A stretch of DNA of 64,000 nt, taken from NCBI GenBank assembly GCA_936432065.2, contig OW386294.2, forward strand, positions 52,480,945 to 52,544,944, written 5' to 3'. The notes under the pieces are model-generated. The model had not been told where the DNA came from and ran no database searches. It worked only from the letters and a program-made list of their open reading frames with translations. Numbering within the stretch: position 1 is the stretch's first letter; every line of letters begins with the position of its first letter. This document shows positions 20,015 through 30,953 of this stretch, in pieces. Made by a program: the position numbers and the translations under genes. The stretch is from Rutpela maculata. Taxonomy: Eukaryota > Arthropoda > Insecta > Coleoptera > Cerambycidae.

Positions 20015-20177
20015 GCTGAGTTATAGGTCTGTTTGTTATTCTATTGTTAGTTTAATCATATATAGATACTTTCAGTGTCCAGGTCGAAGTCGAATTTCTT
20101 AAAATTCAAAATTAAATTAAGAACATAATATAGGCATCATTTTAGTCTGATTTTCCATAAATAACTAAAAATGGACT

Positions 20178-20562
20178 GAAGTGGAAGTTCAACATTTCGT
20201 GTTTTACAAAGAGAAAATGTTAAAAACTGTTTAATTTGTGGAAAGTCTTCTGGCAGCTTAGTAAAGGGCTCTGAGAAAACGTTAAAAAGTCTAAGACAAA
20301 CGTTACAAATTAGGGACAGTATGTATAAATCTAGCAATATTCACTTGCGTCAAAATATTGCTAACATTGAAAATGGAGACAAAGTATTATTAATTTGGCA
20401 CAAATCGTGCTACTGTAGTTACATTAGTAAAAAAAGTATTGAATTTCTGCGCTAAAAATTTGAAAAGAAAATTCTAACAAAGGAATCTGAAGTTTACGGA
20501 ACCGAACCTTCAGTTTCAGTAAGAAAAGGAATATTTAATATAAATGTGTGCTTTGTAAAAAA
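20178..20562 (+). pseudogene. Unrecognised Cys/His-rich coding sequence, part 1
   Basis: A coding-like frame reads VLQRENVKNCLICGKSSGS, then KSLRQTLQIRDSMY, then DKVLLIWHKSCYCSYISKKS. After one stop at about 20453 it continues with KEVYGTEP-like and RKGIFNINVCFVKK segments. CxxC and HxxCY patterns suggest zinc binding. The frame is cut at 20562 by a palindromic element and resumes at 23041 and 24864. Similar Cys/His patterns occur in uncharacterised, repeated proteins of insects and cnidarians, which are probably transposon-borne; this is from memory. It has no domain I can name. Confidence 0.5.
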
Positions 20563-20920
20563 GGGCCGTTCAAAAATTACGTGAAGCAAGTTTTAATCAA
20601 ATTTGACCCTCTCCTTCCCCATTGTCACATGTTGTCACGTTTGAAGATACCCCACTAAATAAATTACGTCACAAATTTCACCCCCCCATCAAAATAAGAT
20701 TTTTTTAAAATGTCATTTATATTAAAGTCCCGTGTAATAGTCCAGTCAACGGAGCGCTAAAATGACCAAAATCTCTAATTCGAGTGCTAATAAATGGATT
20801 TTGATGAAACCTTGTGCAATGTGTTTGTAATGACGTTAATAAAAAAGTTGAAAAGAAGATTAGAGTAGGAAATGATCGGAAGGGATAGAAACCACTCCTT
20901 TTTCTACTCCCTTACCAAAA

Positions 20921-21450
20921 TTTGCTGTTTTCTGTACAGTCTGTAGAATAGATAGGTAAGCAATTCCAGTTAATTGAACGGATATATTTCATATCAGTTC
21001 TAGGACCGACCAATCACAGTTCGTGTATTAAGTACATAGACAACTATTCGTTTTAAAATGAAATTAGTGCGTAAGCTGTCAAAGTAACTGTCAGTGTTTG
21101 AAGCACTCCGCCTACGGCGTCGTGCTTCAAATCTTTTGAGTGCGATATGGATAATCCACTCGAGTTGTACAGTATACTTTTTCTACGACCAGCTTAAAAA
21201 AACTACAAAATATATTAAACATTAATATATTACACAAATACACACTGACAGTTACTTTGACAGCTTACGCACTAATTTGATTTTAAAACGAATAGTTGTC
21301 TATGTACTTAATACACGAACTGCGATTGGTCGGTTTCATTTCATATCCATCCTAGAACTGATATGAAATATATCCATTCAGTTAACTGGAATTGCCTTAC
21401 TTATCCATTCTACAAAGTGTACAGAAAACAGCAAATTTACATAAGGGAGT
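20921..21450. repeat. Inner palindrome nested in the left arm
   Basis: CAAAATTTGCTGTTTTCTGTACA at about 20926 mirrors 21415-21440, with arms of about 190 bp. A tight GAAGCAC...GTGCTTC hairpin lies at 21101-21129. It is a probable MITE inserted into one arm of the larger palindrome. Confidence 0.7.
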
Positions 21451-21475
21451 TGAAAAACTACTATTTATCACTGGT

Positions 21476-22527
21476 TCCGTAACTTGTAGAATTAGGTCAA
21501 AAATGAAAAAAAAAACAGTATATTTACCTTTTTTTTTGACCCAACATAAGATGTTTTTACTCTGGTGAATTTTTTCGAAAAATGCATATTTTTCGAGATA
21601 TGGCCACTCGAAAATTCCTCAAAGCGGGGGAGGGGAAATGTAAAAGTTAAAAAAAAATCTGAAAAAATTCAGGTGAATGTATCATCGAAATAGAAGATTT
21701 TTTTTTATTTGCATCTTTTCTGCAAAGTGCGTTTTCACCTAGTTTTTTCGGAAAAACGTTTAAAATTGTAGCGCTTTAAAAATATGTAATTTAGAAATAT
21801 GAAAAAATTCAGATGTATGCATTGAGGCCTTCTAAACATTTTTTGTTACTTGGATTTTTTTTGTAACTTACTAATTTTCCGAGTTACAGGGAGTTTTTCA
21901 CGATAGATAATGTACTACATTTTTTGCAAAAAATACATGAAAATTCGAAAAATGAGCGTGATTTTATAAATATTATTATAAAAAATTATGAAACCTATAT
22001 AGTTATACCATTTTTAAAGGTTCAAGATGATTTTATATTTTTTAATGTGCAAAAAATGTAGTACATTATTTATCATGAAAAACAGCCTGTAACTCGGAAA
22101 ATTAGTAAGTTACAAAAAAAATCCAAGTAACAGAAAATGTTTAGAAGGCCTCAATGCATACGTCTGAATTTTTTCAAATTTTTAAATTACATATTTTTAA
22201 AGCGCTACAATTTCAAAGAAAGGGGCAGTTTTCAGGTTTTTCCTGAAAAACTCGGTGAAAACGCACTTTACAGAAAAGTTGCAAATAAAAAAAGTCTTGT
22301 ATTTCGTAGATGCATTCACTTGGATTTTTCAGATTTCTTCAGATTTTTTTTTCAACTTTTACATTTCCCCTCCCCACTTTTAGGAATTTTCGAGCGGCCA
22401 TTCCACAAAAAATATGCATTTTTCGAAAAAATTCATCAGAGTAAAAACATCTTATTTTGGGCCAAAAATGGTAAATATATTGTTTTTTTTTTTCATATTT
22501 GACCTAATTCTACAAGTTACGAAACCC
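21476..22527. repeat. Large palindrome, ~510-bp arms
   Basis: ACTTGTAGAATTAGGTCAAA at about 21480 mirrors 22500-22520; the axis is near 21990. Open frames inside (22137-22502) are translations of the arm and are not genes. Confidence 0.8.
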
Positions 22528-23040
22528 CCTTCCGATCATTTCCTACCCTAATATTTTTTTCAACTTTTTCATTAACGTCATTACAAACACATTGCACAAG
22601 GTTTAATCAAAATCCATTCATTAGCACTCAAAATAGACTGTTGACTGGACTATAAACTTGGTTTGTCATGTGAGTAAGGGCAAACCTTGTACAGTTTATA
22701 CAAAAATAGCTGTTTTCTTTATTCGTGCTGAACAAAGTGAAGAGTAAGCAACCAACAGAGATCAAGAATTTTAAAAATATTTCGATTCAATTGTCTGTTT
22801 AGTGATTTTAATCACTTCGTTCAGCACGAAAAAAATACTTAACAAAATTAGGTAGTGGGTTAGGTATGGTATAGTATGTTATACCGAACTGGCAACAAAT
22901 TTTAAAAAGATCAGAATTTTTGTGGAAAACAGAATAACATTACGTAACACTTGACCCCCCTCCCTCCTATGTCACAAGTTGTCATGCTTTTAAGTACTCC
23001 CCCTGCCCTCTAAGAGCGTTACGTAATTTTTGAACGGCCC

Positions 23041-23097
23041 CAAAGAGGAGTGATGACCGAAATGTATCACAAGTACTGACTACTAATATATCGAAAA
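23041..23097 (+). pseudogene. Cys/His-rich coding sequence, part 2
   Basis: This short exon-like island between two insertions reads KRSDDRNVSQVLTTNISK in the frame expected from part 1. It is cut at 23097 by a hAT element. Confidence 0.5.
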
Positions 23098-23456
23098 CAG
23101 AGCTGGGCGCTACTTCAAGTAAGAGTAGTATAAATTGTACTTCAATTACTTTTATTACTTGAAGTGTTTTACTTCAAATACCCGAAGAAATGAGTACTTG
23201 GTACTTGTTAATCGAAATTACAGTACTTAAAGTACGTTACAATTTACTTCAAGTATTTAAAGTACTTGATCACTACTTCAAGTACCTTTGGTACGGCAAG
23301 TAAATTTTCAATCCAGCTGAAACCTGCAGAGACTGGTAAGAGCAGTTATTCGTTATTGCTAAAAAGAGCATTTGCCTTTAGTTTGTATTAGATAGACATA
23401 GTGTGAAGGTAATAAACATGTAGTCCTATATTGAGAGTGTTGATATTGTGACGTGT

Positions 23457-23876
23457 TTCCACCCCTAGGAAACCACCCTTGCAAATTCCGTGGGTTCCAA
23501 AAATTATAACAAGAGATAACCACTAACACACTTTATTAAATAATTTTATTGGATACTTCACAATACTATTATTAACTTAAATAAACTTTACTGACTAAAA
23601 ATAACAATATTTATCACTTTGTTTTCACTTTGGAGTCTTAACCTCACTTGTCAAATCAAAACTTCTACTCCCGCCGAGAACACGGCCTTATATACCCCTA
23701 GCGATTGCTTCCTAAATTATTATAGAAACGGCGCGGCGTTATCTAGAAGTCTCTTTTCTCTAATGTTCCAGAACGTTTCTACTGTTTCTACTGTCTCACA
23801 GATGGCATAACGTACACCATATATCTTGTACATGTATTTAGTGCTGCCTATCCCCAAGGGGTGGATATTTGTAACA
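23457..23876 (-). mobile_element. Solo LTR, 420 bp, minus orientation
   Basis: Read on the minus strand it begins TGTTACAAATATCC and ends GGAAACACGTCACA, the TG...CA form of an LTR. ATAT flanks both sides (23453-23456, 23877-23880) as a 4-bp target duplication. It has a TATA box, a downstream AATAAA-type polyadenylation region near 23530-23545 and no internal retroviral coding sequence. A 4-bp duplication fits Gypsy-type elements. It lies inside the hAT element, so it is younger than that insertion. Confidence 0.85.
23684..23698 (-). promoter_or_regulatory. TATA box of the solo LTR
   Basis: On the minus strand the sequence reads GGGGTATATAAGGCC. It lies roughly 190 bp inside the LTR from its 5' edge, a plausible U3 core promoter position. 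Confidence 0.5.
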
Positions 23877-24863
23877 ATATTATGTGTTTGTGTTCAGGTA
23901 TTCTTTGGTACCGAAACTACAAGTTTTAGAAGGTGCGAACATTTTGAAAAGCACCAGTTTTAGCCCGTTTTTGGTCAAAAGTCCAATTTTTTGCCAAAAA
24001 TCTGGAAAATGGGCAAGCACAAAATGTTGGAATATGGTTTTCCAGCAATGAGCATTGACAACGAAAATTTTTCGCTTGGTCAGAAAGTGTTATACTATTA
24101 CTACGTTCCAATTTTGGCGCCGGTGCTGCCAATTGCACGGAGAAAAAATGTTGGCATATATCGAATGTTGATAGGCAATATACCCTCTTCAACTAGCACC
24201 AAGCCCCAAAGTGTTATACTTTGTTTCACAATTGAATATTTTCTGGGGCGGCTAACACCAAAACGGGCAGGGGGGAGGTCTGACTCACATAAGGTAAAAT
24301 ACTCAGAAAAATATTTGCTAAAACATAACAGCAATGCCAACATGTTATATCCCAGGCCCCATATATCGAGTTAGCTCCTAGACTATAACATTTAAGAAAT
24401 TTTATCAAATCTGAAAAATGATTTAAAAATTTTTACTTTTAGTTATTTTAGAATACATTAATGAAATGGAATGTTATGTTTTTTAGGAGCAAAATTTTCT
24501 CATTTAGTAAATAAATAAAACAACTTCAAAAAACTGTATCATTATTTAAATATACCCTAAGTATAAAAAATTTAAAGTACTTGAAGTAGTTGAATATACT
24601 TGTAACTATTTTACTTTTAAACGGTACTTGATATAACAAGAAAATACTTGAAGTATTTAAATATACTTGTTAGAACTAAACGATTAATTGAAGTAGTACT
24701 TACACCCAAAATTGCAAGTACTACCTCGAAGTACTTGATACTTAAAGTATTCTGCTCTTTGAAAAGTAATTGATACTTGATGCAACAAGTACCCTGACTA
24801 ACTATTTGATACTTGATACTTGAAGTAGTTTAAATGAGTACTTTGCCCAGCTCTGATCGAAAG

Positions 24864-25621
24864 TAAGATCAAAATTTTAGCCCAAAATGATAGCTCTGTT
24901 ATGAACCGCATTAGCGATAATGATTTAATTGCTATGGAAATAAAATATCACGCAAAATGCTTTTTAAAATCTTGGAGGATATTAAGGAAGGGTACAGATC
25001 TTCAGGTTTCTTCTAATGCAGAAACATACAGATCACATTGAAATACTGCTTTATAAAGAATTAAGTAAGTTTATTAAACAAAAGGGATATTCTGTTTCGT
25101 CAATATATGCTAGATATACAGATCTCGGAGGAAATTTATCAAAAAGACAGTTATGTGACAAATTAAAGATGCATTTCAGTGATGACATTCAAATTATCCA
25201 GTCAACAAGGGCTAATAGATCACATATTATATTGCTCTCAAAATGTTCATCAAAAGAAGAAATTCTCCATTCGTATATAGAGACTTCCAAGGAAGATGAT
25301 AATCCAATATTTACAGGATATTCCGAATATTCCGTTCTGCATAATATTATTAATAATATTAAGTTGGATACGGACAACATTCCGGAATTTGATACATTCA
25401 AAAATTTGGACTTAACTAATTTTAGAAAATATATTCCTGAAGGTTTAATTTGGCAGAAATCCAGACAGAAATGGTGTACTTGTAGAAAAAAATGTATTTC
25501 TTGGACAGGATCATGCAGATGCTTAGGACAAAATCCTGCTTCAATGTAAATGCAGCAGTGAAATCGCTCCTTCTTCTCTACATATTGAAGGTGATGACGA
25601 AACCCAAACTGATATGAAATA
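24864..25621 (+). pseudogene. Cys/His-rich coding sequence, part 3 (C-terminus)
   Basis: The sequence resumes in frame with the part before the hAT: KIKILAQNDSSVMNRISDND and then AMEIKYHAKCFLKSWRILRK, an HAKC motif that echoes the HKSC motif of part 1. After a stop near 25035 a shifted frame (25016-25549) reads IEILLYKELSKFIKQKGYSV and LGGNLSKRQLCDKLKMHF. The end is Cys-rich: KWCTCRKKCISWTGSCRC, then CKCSSEIAPSS in another frame, with a stop at 25621. The Cys cluster vaguely recalls CXC-type zinc domains. With parts 1 and 2 the original protein would exceed 400 residues. Confidence 0.5.
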
Positions 25622-26345
25622 AATTTAATCAGCTCATTAGTTATTAGGTAGGCTATTAGTATTTTAAGTGGCTAGTACCAATTTTTGTATATATTTCTTT
25701 AGGAATAGAGGGAAAACGGTATCGCGAATATAATAAAATCTTATAAAGAAAGTTGTAAATAATGTCAGGTGCAGTCTTAATACAAAGTTTCATCCACATA
25801 GATAATAACTAATTTTCTTGCCAATTTTTATTGTTATTAAATTTTTGAATTCAAAAGTAAAAAAAGCTTACACGCATAGTTGAGTCCATCCGTGGTCACA
25901 CTGTATATTTAAACATGTTTGCTTTACCTCGTAATATTGTTCATTTGTAGCGTCAGAATAATATAACTAGAAACTGTAATAAGTACGTTTTGTATTCATT
26001 ATAACACCCTGTCTGTTTTCTTGGTATTTCATTTGAAGTAATATTATTGTTAAATAAAAAAAAATACCAAAAAAACAATCAAACGCAAATCACGGTGGTT
26101 GTAAGTTACAAATCCGTCTACATAGAATATAGACAACTGGAGCGCGCGGGACGTGCAACGTAACGGAGGTCGACACGACGCGCAGTGGGAAAAATATGCC
26201 CTTTTTTGGACAAAACTCTGCCGACAGTAGAGATTTCAATCAAATTAAATTTAAAAAATGGCAAATACCCTTGAGATATTGTATTTTAGAGTAGTGCTGC
26301 GGCAAAGTGGCTTTGGGTTAACCCAACTTAAAAATCACAGATATT
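25622..26345. other. No gene; short repeat at 26119-26180
   Basis: This is mostly AT-rich. The stretch at 26119-26180 (TAGACAACTGGAGCGCGCGG) is an inverted copy of 18700-18767. Nothing else was found. Confidence 0.5.
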
Positions 26346-26790
26346 ACTTCCACATCCAGTGGAAGTATAGAAACGACAAAAATTTTTTAAAATTTTTTAT
26401 TGTTTAAATAGGCTTAAAATGTCATGAAACGTCGAGATTTCAAGTTTATGCAAAAAAAAGTCTGTCGGTCTGTCTGTAACTTTATTTTGTGCGTACGATT
26501 ACTCTGGAACCGTTTAAGATATTGACTTGAAATTTGGTACATGTATGTATTTTAACGAGATCTGTAATTATATTTTCATGTTATTCCGTTGAAGGATTGG
26601 GGGGATAAATTGGGGTAAATTTGGTAAATCAAGCAGGAAAGAGTCCATAAAATTGGTATTTAGTATATACAAGAGAAGCTAATGTCTCAAAAAAGATTTT
26701 GGCATTAGCCACCCCCATTACTACCCTGTTATAAAAGGGGGTGTGTGTACAAGAACCAAAGGCTTAAATTTTTTTTTACTTCATAAACAC
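26346..26790 (+). mobile_element. Helentron-like (HINE-type) repeat, copy 5, 3' truncated
   Basis: It starts with the complete ACTTCCACATCC hairpin after ATT and proceeds through the GTCTGTCTGT, GGAACCGTTTAAG and C-rich blocks. It breaks off after TTTTTTTACTTCAT near 26785, so the 3' subterminal repeat is missing. Confidence 0.8.
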
Positions 26791-27109
26791 AGGTAAAATT
26801 AAGGATAGTTTTTTATTCACATTATTTTATTCCTATGCATTCAGACTAACCTGATTAACAGCTTTAAACCTAATATATCCTATAAGTGAAAAATTGTATG
26901 TATTAAATAACAGTCATAAACCTAAAAGTTTTAACCTTACATATCTGCGAATAAAGAGTCATGAATGTTATTAGGCAGCTGAGGGTCATTTCCGAAGTAA
27001 TTTTTCGCGCGGAATACGAATCTGGCCTCAGAATTAGCCTATCATGTCAACAATAAATGCGTGTTTTTTTTAGTTTTTTAAACTATTCATTTTAGTCTTA
27101 AATAAACTT
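26791..27109. other. No gene recognised
   Basis: Nothing supportable was seen in this stretch. Confidence 0.45.
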
Positions 27110-27650
27110 TACTCATATCAAGGAGGTTATAAAGAAAAAAGTAGTCCGCCATCTTGGTGACAGACGCTATTTTGAATTTTTGGTGATGTAATATAGCCTA
27201 TGTTGCATTGTCACCTGACTTACAGGCGTATGCAAAATTTCAAACTTCTAACTTACCAAGAAGTGGGTATGTGCGTTTTAGACGAAACATCCTGTACATA
27301 TAGCAACGCTACATAGCTTATTGTATTTTACTCGCTAAGCCCTTTCATCTGATACCCATATTAAGGAGGTTATAAAGAAAAAAGTAGTCCGCCATTTTGA
27401 CGACAGACGCCATTTTAAATTTTTGATGATGTAATAAAACCTATCTTGCATTTTTACCTCACTTACAGGTGTATGCAAAATTTCAAACCTCTAACTTACC
27501 AAGAGGTGGGTGTGTGCGTTTTAGATGAAACAACCTGTATATATAGCAACGCTACATAGCTTATTGTATTTTACTGGGCGAGTCCTTTCATCTGATACCC
27601 ATATCAAGGAGATTATAGAGAAAAAAGTAGTCCGTCATCTTGGCGACAGC
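27110..27650 (+). repeat. Tandem repeat, 243-bp period, ~2.2 copies
   Basis: Units begin AAGGAGGTTATAAAGAAAAA at 27120 and 27363, with a partial third unit at 27606. Units share GTAGTCCGCCATCTTG-type sequence and a cluster ending in TAGCAACGCTACATAGC. The third unit is cut where the inverted-repeat arm of 27652 starts. Confidence 0.88.
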
Positions 27651-27651
27651 C

Positions 27652-27992
27652 GTTTTCGAAATATCGGTTGTTGAACGCTAAAGTACAATGAAAAATTGCT
27701 TAAGGTTCTCGAAGCGAGATACGGACGTTCAAAGTTTTAAAACTCCATAAGCGTCAATGCTTTTCCTTTTAATAAATATATGTTTTTAGAGCAACCGCCA
27801 CAGACTTTTCGATAATTTTCGTGCCGTTATAACTTTACGTTACAATAATTGTCCAGTGTCTATATCTCGAAAATTTTGAATAATGTCCTTTTTCCCAGGC
27901 CAACTTTTGGCCAACTTTACACAAAAACACAATTAATTATAAGCTATTAAATAAGACTGATCGCAGCTTTTAGTTTCCAAACCCCCACAGGG
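27652..27992 (-). repeat. Inverted repeat arm (pairs with 15886-16225)
   Basis: This is the reverse complement of 15886-16225, ending CCAAACCCCCACAG. Indels have accumulated, including in the T/A-rich middle. Confidence 0.65.
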
Positions 27993-28071
27993 TGACACCT
28001 TTTGCCCAGCCGTACTTTCTATTATGAAGTAAGTGTACTGAATTTGTTATAAACAAGTAAATTAATATAAA

Positions 28072-28897
28072 ATGGTTGAAAAATATTGAAGAGATGAAAT
28101 AGTTGACATGTTGATTACTTATGGAGACTAAACGCAATGCAACTTGAACACAAACTCTGTATGGACAGAAATATCCAGAAAGAAGACAATCGAGAAACTA
28201 TTTCACCCGGTTGGAACATCAATTTAGAACTCAACCTGATATAGAAATTGAAGAAAGATTTATTGTGGATGAAGAAACAGAAATTAAGTAGGTATTAGCT
28301 TTAGTGCATGTTGACCCAAGTATTTCGATAAGACATGAATTACCAGTTCCCAAAGAATCAGTCAGGAAAATTTTAAAGAAACACGACTATCCTATCGTTC
28401 TTATAAATATCAATTACATCAATTTTTGTATGAGATTGATTATTATCAACGAAGAATAACCTTTTGTAATTGATTACAGTTCCGCCAACTAAGAAATGAG
28501 AATTTTATCAAAAACATTTTGTTCTCTGATAAATCGATATTTACAAACCTTATTATTAATCGGATATTGGGCAATTGAAAATCCTCATATTATAGGTCCA
28601 ATAATATTTGACGAAAATCTAACTGGACCAAGATATCTAGAATTTCTCCAAAATATATTAATTCCACAGATTATTCAAGTTCCCATCGTCCAGTCAGATG
28701 GCCTGCATCTCCTGACTTAACCCCAGTCGATTTTTTTGTTTGGGCGCATTTGAAAAATGAGTCTACGCGACTGCTCCAATCCAAGGCAAGACTTGGAAGA
28801 GAGAGAGTTAGACACGAAATTGCACAAATACCATCTCGACAATTACAGAATGTTAGACGTGTAACAATAAGCCGCGGTACTATAATGTATATGTGAG
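28072..28897 (+). pseudogene. Mariner-like transposase relic, second catalytic Asp deleted
   Basis: The N-terminus is scrambled but readable: VEKY, EIVDMLITYGD, then SRKKTIEKLF and EEETEIK-like pieces. A linker shows RKILKKHDYPIV-like residues near 28370. The first catalytic block is clear near 28495-28550 (FIKNILFSDKSIFTN). It is followed by YWAIENPHIIGPIIFDENLT and GPRYLEFLQNILIP. The block with the second Asp (DGAPPH type) is deleted, and the frame jumps to RWPASPDLTPVDFFVWAHLK near 28695-28755, the third block. Many stops are present. It is the third mariner-like lineage in the window. Confidence 0.75.
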
Positions 28898-29240
28898 AAT
28901 GTAAATGTATTTATGTAATTATGTGTAAATTTGTATGCCTTTAATGGTTGCAATACTTTTATTTACAAAAAGACACCGCACGTTTTATAGGTAAATTGGT
29001 GGCCAGTCAAATTTGATGAATTTTTGATATGTTGTAGTTCAACTGATTCTGAATAATAAGTTCCTCTGGGAAAACTTCAAATTATGGACAGTTTCTCCGA
29101 TAGATGGCTCCAAAGACTGGACCCTCAATACTGTATCAACGATTTCTCAAAACGTACTACAGGTATTGAAATGATAACTGCTGGAAATGAATAACCAGAC
29201 TATTTACCATTATTTGAGCTTAGATTGATGTGCAGCATAT

Positions 29241-29640
29241 TCAATTACCCCTACGACATTCATGGATGGATATTTTAGGTGTGTTTCGTGTCGTGCATAT
29301 CCTAAACACTAAATCACACTTGCTACGTGGCAACAAGTTCGACTTGCAGTCTTGCAAGTGCAATACTTGTCCCATTTGTTGGTCGTAATTATAATGCACC
29401 CACAATTGATAGTTAATCGCATTGCGATGCCTAGACCTAACACGAATTCTCAACAATCCCAGTTCATTCACAATTTCATCATATTCGAAAGCATCGTCCC
29501 CTTCTTCTTCTTGGTTGCCTTGAACGTATGATGGAGCCATTTTAATTTGGAATGTGCCAAATGCCAAATCTAAATCTAGTATGTGAAAATCAGGCAAATG
29601 ATTCTCCTGCAATAATATCCATCTTCCATGTCTAAATCGC
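29241..29640 (-). pseudogene. SWIM-zinc-finger-protein-like fragment (transposon-associated)
   Basis: A 123-codon frame reads DLAFGTFQIKMAPSYVQGN, then NELGLLRIRVRSRHRNAINY and QLWVHYNY. This order resembles the stretch just upstream of a SWIM zinc finger (CxC...CxH) in uncharacterised transposon-borne proteins of insects and cnidarians; this is recalled, not searched. The expected Cys/His ligands do not follow clearly: after VHYNYDQ the residues read HLQDCKSNLLPRSKCDLVFR. It may therefore be frameshifted or diverged. It lies inside the inverted repeat 28966-31196. Confidence 0.35.
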
Positions 29641-30261
29641 AGCCTTTCTGTTTCTACTCTAGCTTGAAGAAGGAATTACATATACAGATAACGGCAGCCA
29701 AGTATGCACACGTAGCAGAATGAATGCGCAACGATACAAAGGTATTTAAATGGTGGGGGCTCGATCGAGACGGGTATGGGATGCTAAAATCCGGCCCGCT
29801 GTACGTAATTGCCTGCCGATATCTGTATGTGCATTCGGATTGCTTCTCTAAGTTTCAAAGTAAGTAATTTTTATTATAAAACTTAACATGCCGCACGTAG
29901 GATTTACTTTTTGCATGAAAAAGGTTTAAAAGTTTAATGTATTATAAATAAACAAAAACTGCCTATTCTACTTAAAGGTGTCACAAATAATTAGTTTTCG
30001 TTGACTAGACACAACTGCAATTTTATATCTTGAATAATAAAATAAACTTTTTTTGTACCAAGATTATGTTGTGGCCGGTATCAAGATAGCATCAATCAAT
30101 GCATATACTTACTTATTTACTACGATAGTGAATTTTAACAAAGTACTTATATGATGTATTATATTGAAGTAAACAGGTGTGCATTCGAAAAACTTGATTT
30201 GATGTCACTTACGGCAAATCCGGAAGTTTAGGCACATCAATCTAAGACCAAACTAGTGGAA
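29641..30261. other. No gene recognised
   Basis: This is sequence upstream (minus strand) of the SWIM-like fragment, with a GC-richer patch at 29740-29830. No motif was found. Confidence 0.45.
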
Positions 30262-30953
30262 GCATTATACTCTTCGCCGATTTACTGAGCTTTTTATATA
30301 ATTGGTACACATTCTATAGGATACTCTTCGCATTTTTCTTGTAAATAATGTTAGTTTTTGGACATTCTAAATTTTGTGATACCAACTTTGTTGTGAAAAA
30401 AAAAATATAAAAAAAAAAAATCACGATGTGAGGGATCGAACCCGGGACCCTTGGATTGCGAGACGAAACTCTTGCCGCTACACCACCAATTCTTATTACT
30501 AAAATTGTTAATGAATGTAATATATACCATTAGAAAATGTATTGTGATTATTAGGAAACACATATTAGTAAAATATATTAAAAAAAAAAATAGTGATAGG
30601 AAATAACATTTCACAAGGTTTTTATTTAGTACAAACCATAAAAAAATGTAAAAAATATTTTTTTAAATTTTAAATTACTAATAACTTTTTTATTTACCAA
30701 TCTATTTTGTTAAAAAACAATAGCTAACACTAAGTTACTCTCCAAATTTCAATACAATCGGATTTTTCTTTCTTGAGTTATCGTGCTTACAAGAAACGTG
30801 ACGGACGGACAGACGGACATTTTGAAAGTTGTTCAGAATTCGTTCACTAACATAACGATATAAAAAATTTTTCTCTACGAGCGATATTTACTGATTTAGA
30901 AATGTGCCGATCAAATACAATATACTCTTCGTTTTTGCGAAGAGTATAATAAT
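30262..30953 (+). mobile_element. HINE-type element with 3' hairpin matching its 5' end
   Basis: The 5' end carries ATTATACTCTTCGC (about 30271-30284). Near the 3' end (30924-30949) a hairpin reads ATACTCTTCG-tttttg-CGAAGAGTAT and repeats the same arm. A GACGGACAGACGGAC microsatellite lies at about 30803-30819. A 5' subterminal repeat equal to one side of the 3' stem-loop, plus a GTCC-type microsatellite, is the published layout of DINE-1/HINE elements. A tRNA-derived segment lies inside it. Confidence 0.65.
30415..30492 (-). mobile_element. tRNA-derived SINE-like sequence
   Basis: On the minus strand GGTGTAGCGGCAAGAGTTTC (A box) and GGGTTCGATCCC (B box) have tRNA spacing, and between them GTCTCGCAATCC could be an anticodon loop. 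The stems pair imperfectly, so a functional tRNA is unlikely. Runs of A/T flank both sides. The similar family at 17422 differs in sequence. Confidence 0.6.

Larger units (their letters stand above)
20563..23040. mobile_element. Palindromic DNA element with GGGCCGTTC termini, nested palindromes
   Basis: The ends GGGCCGTTCAAAAATTACGT and ACGTAATTTTTGAACGGCCC are inverted repeats, a terminus seen in many insect MITEs. Next to each end lie CCCTCC-rich and GTCAC.TGTTGTCA motifs. Inside, 20733-20890 mirrors 22515-22660 and 21476-21985 mirrors 21990-22527, so most of the element folds on itself. A further palindrome (20921-21450) interrupts the left arm. No transposase is present. It interrupts the Cys/His-rich frame; the target duplication is unclear. 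Confidence 0.75.
23098..24855. mobile_element. hAT element (non-autonomous), 1758 bp, carrying a solo LTR
   Basis: The ends CAGAGCTGGGC and GCCCAGCTCTG are inverted repeats. The flanks ATCGAAAA (23090-23097) and ATCGAAAG (24856-24863) form an 8-bp target duplication with one base lost. Removing the element and one duplicate restores the open frame of the Cys/His-rich gene (ISKSKIKILAQ). Both subterminal regions (about 23110-23300 and 24555-24845) are packed with ACTTCAAGTA/TACTTGAAGT motifs, which are probable transposase binding sites. No hAT transposase is present. Confidence 0.92.

Noticed and set aside
22137..22502. 121-codon Phe-rich frame
   Set aside because: It lies wholly in one arm of a palindrome, has biased T-rich composition and no domain.
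23457..23876. Complete LTR retrotransposon
   Set aside because: Only one LTR with its own 4-bp duplication is present, with no gag-pol or primer-binding site next to it; it is a solo LTR.
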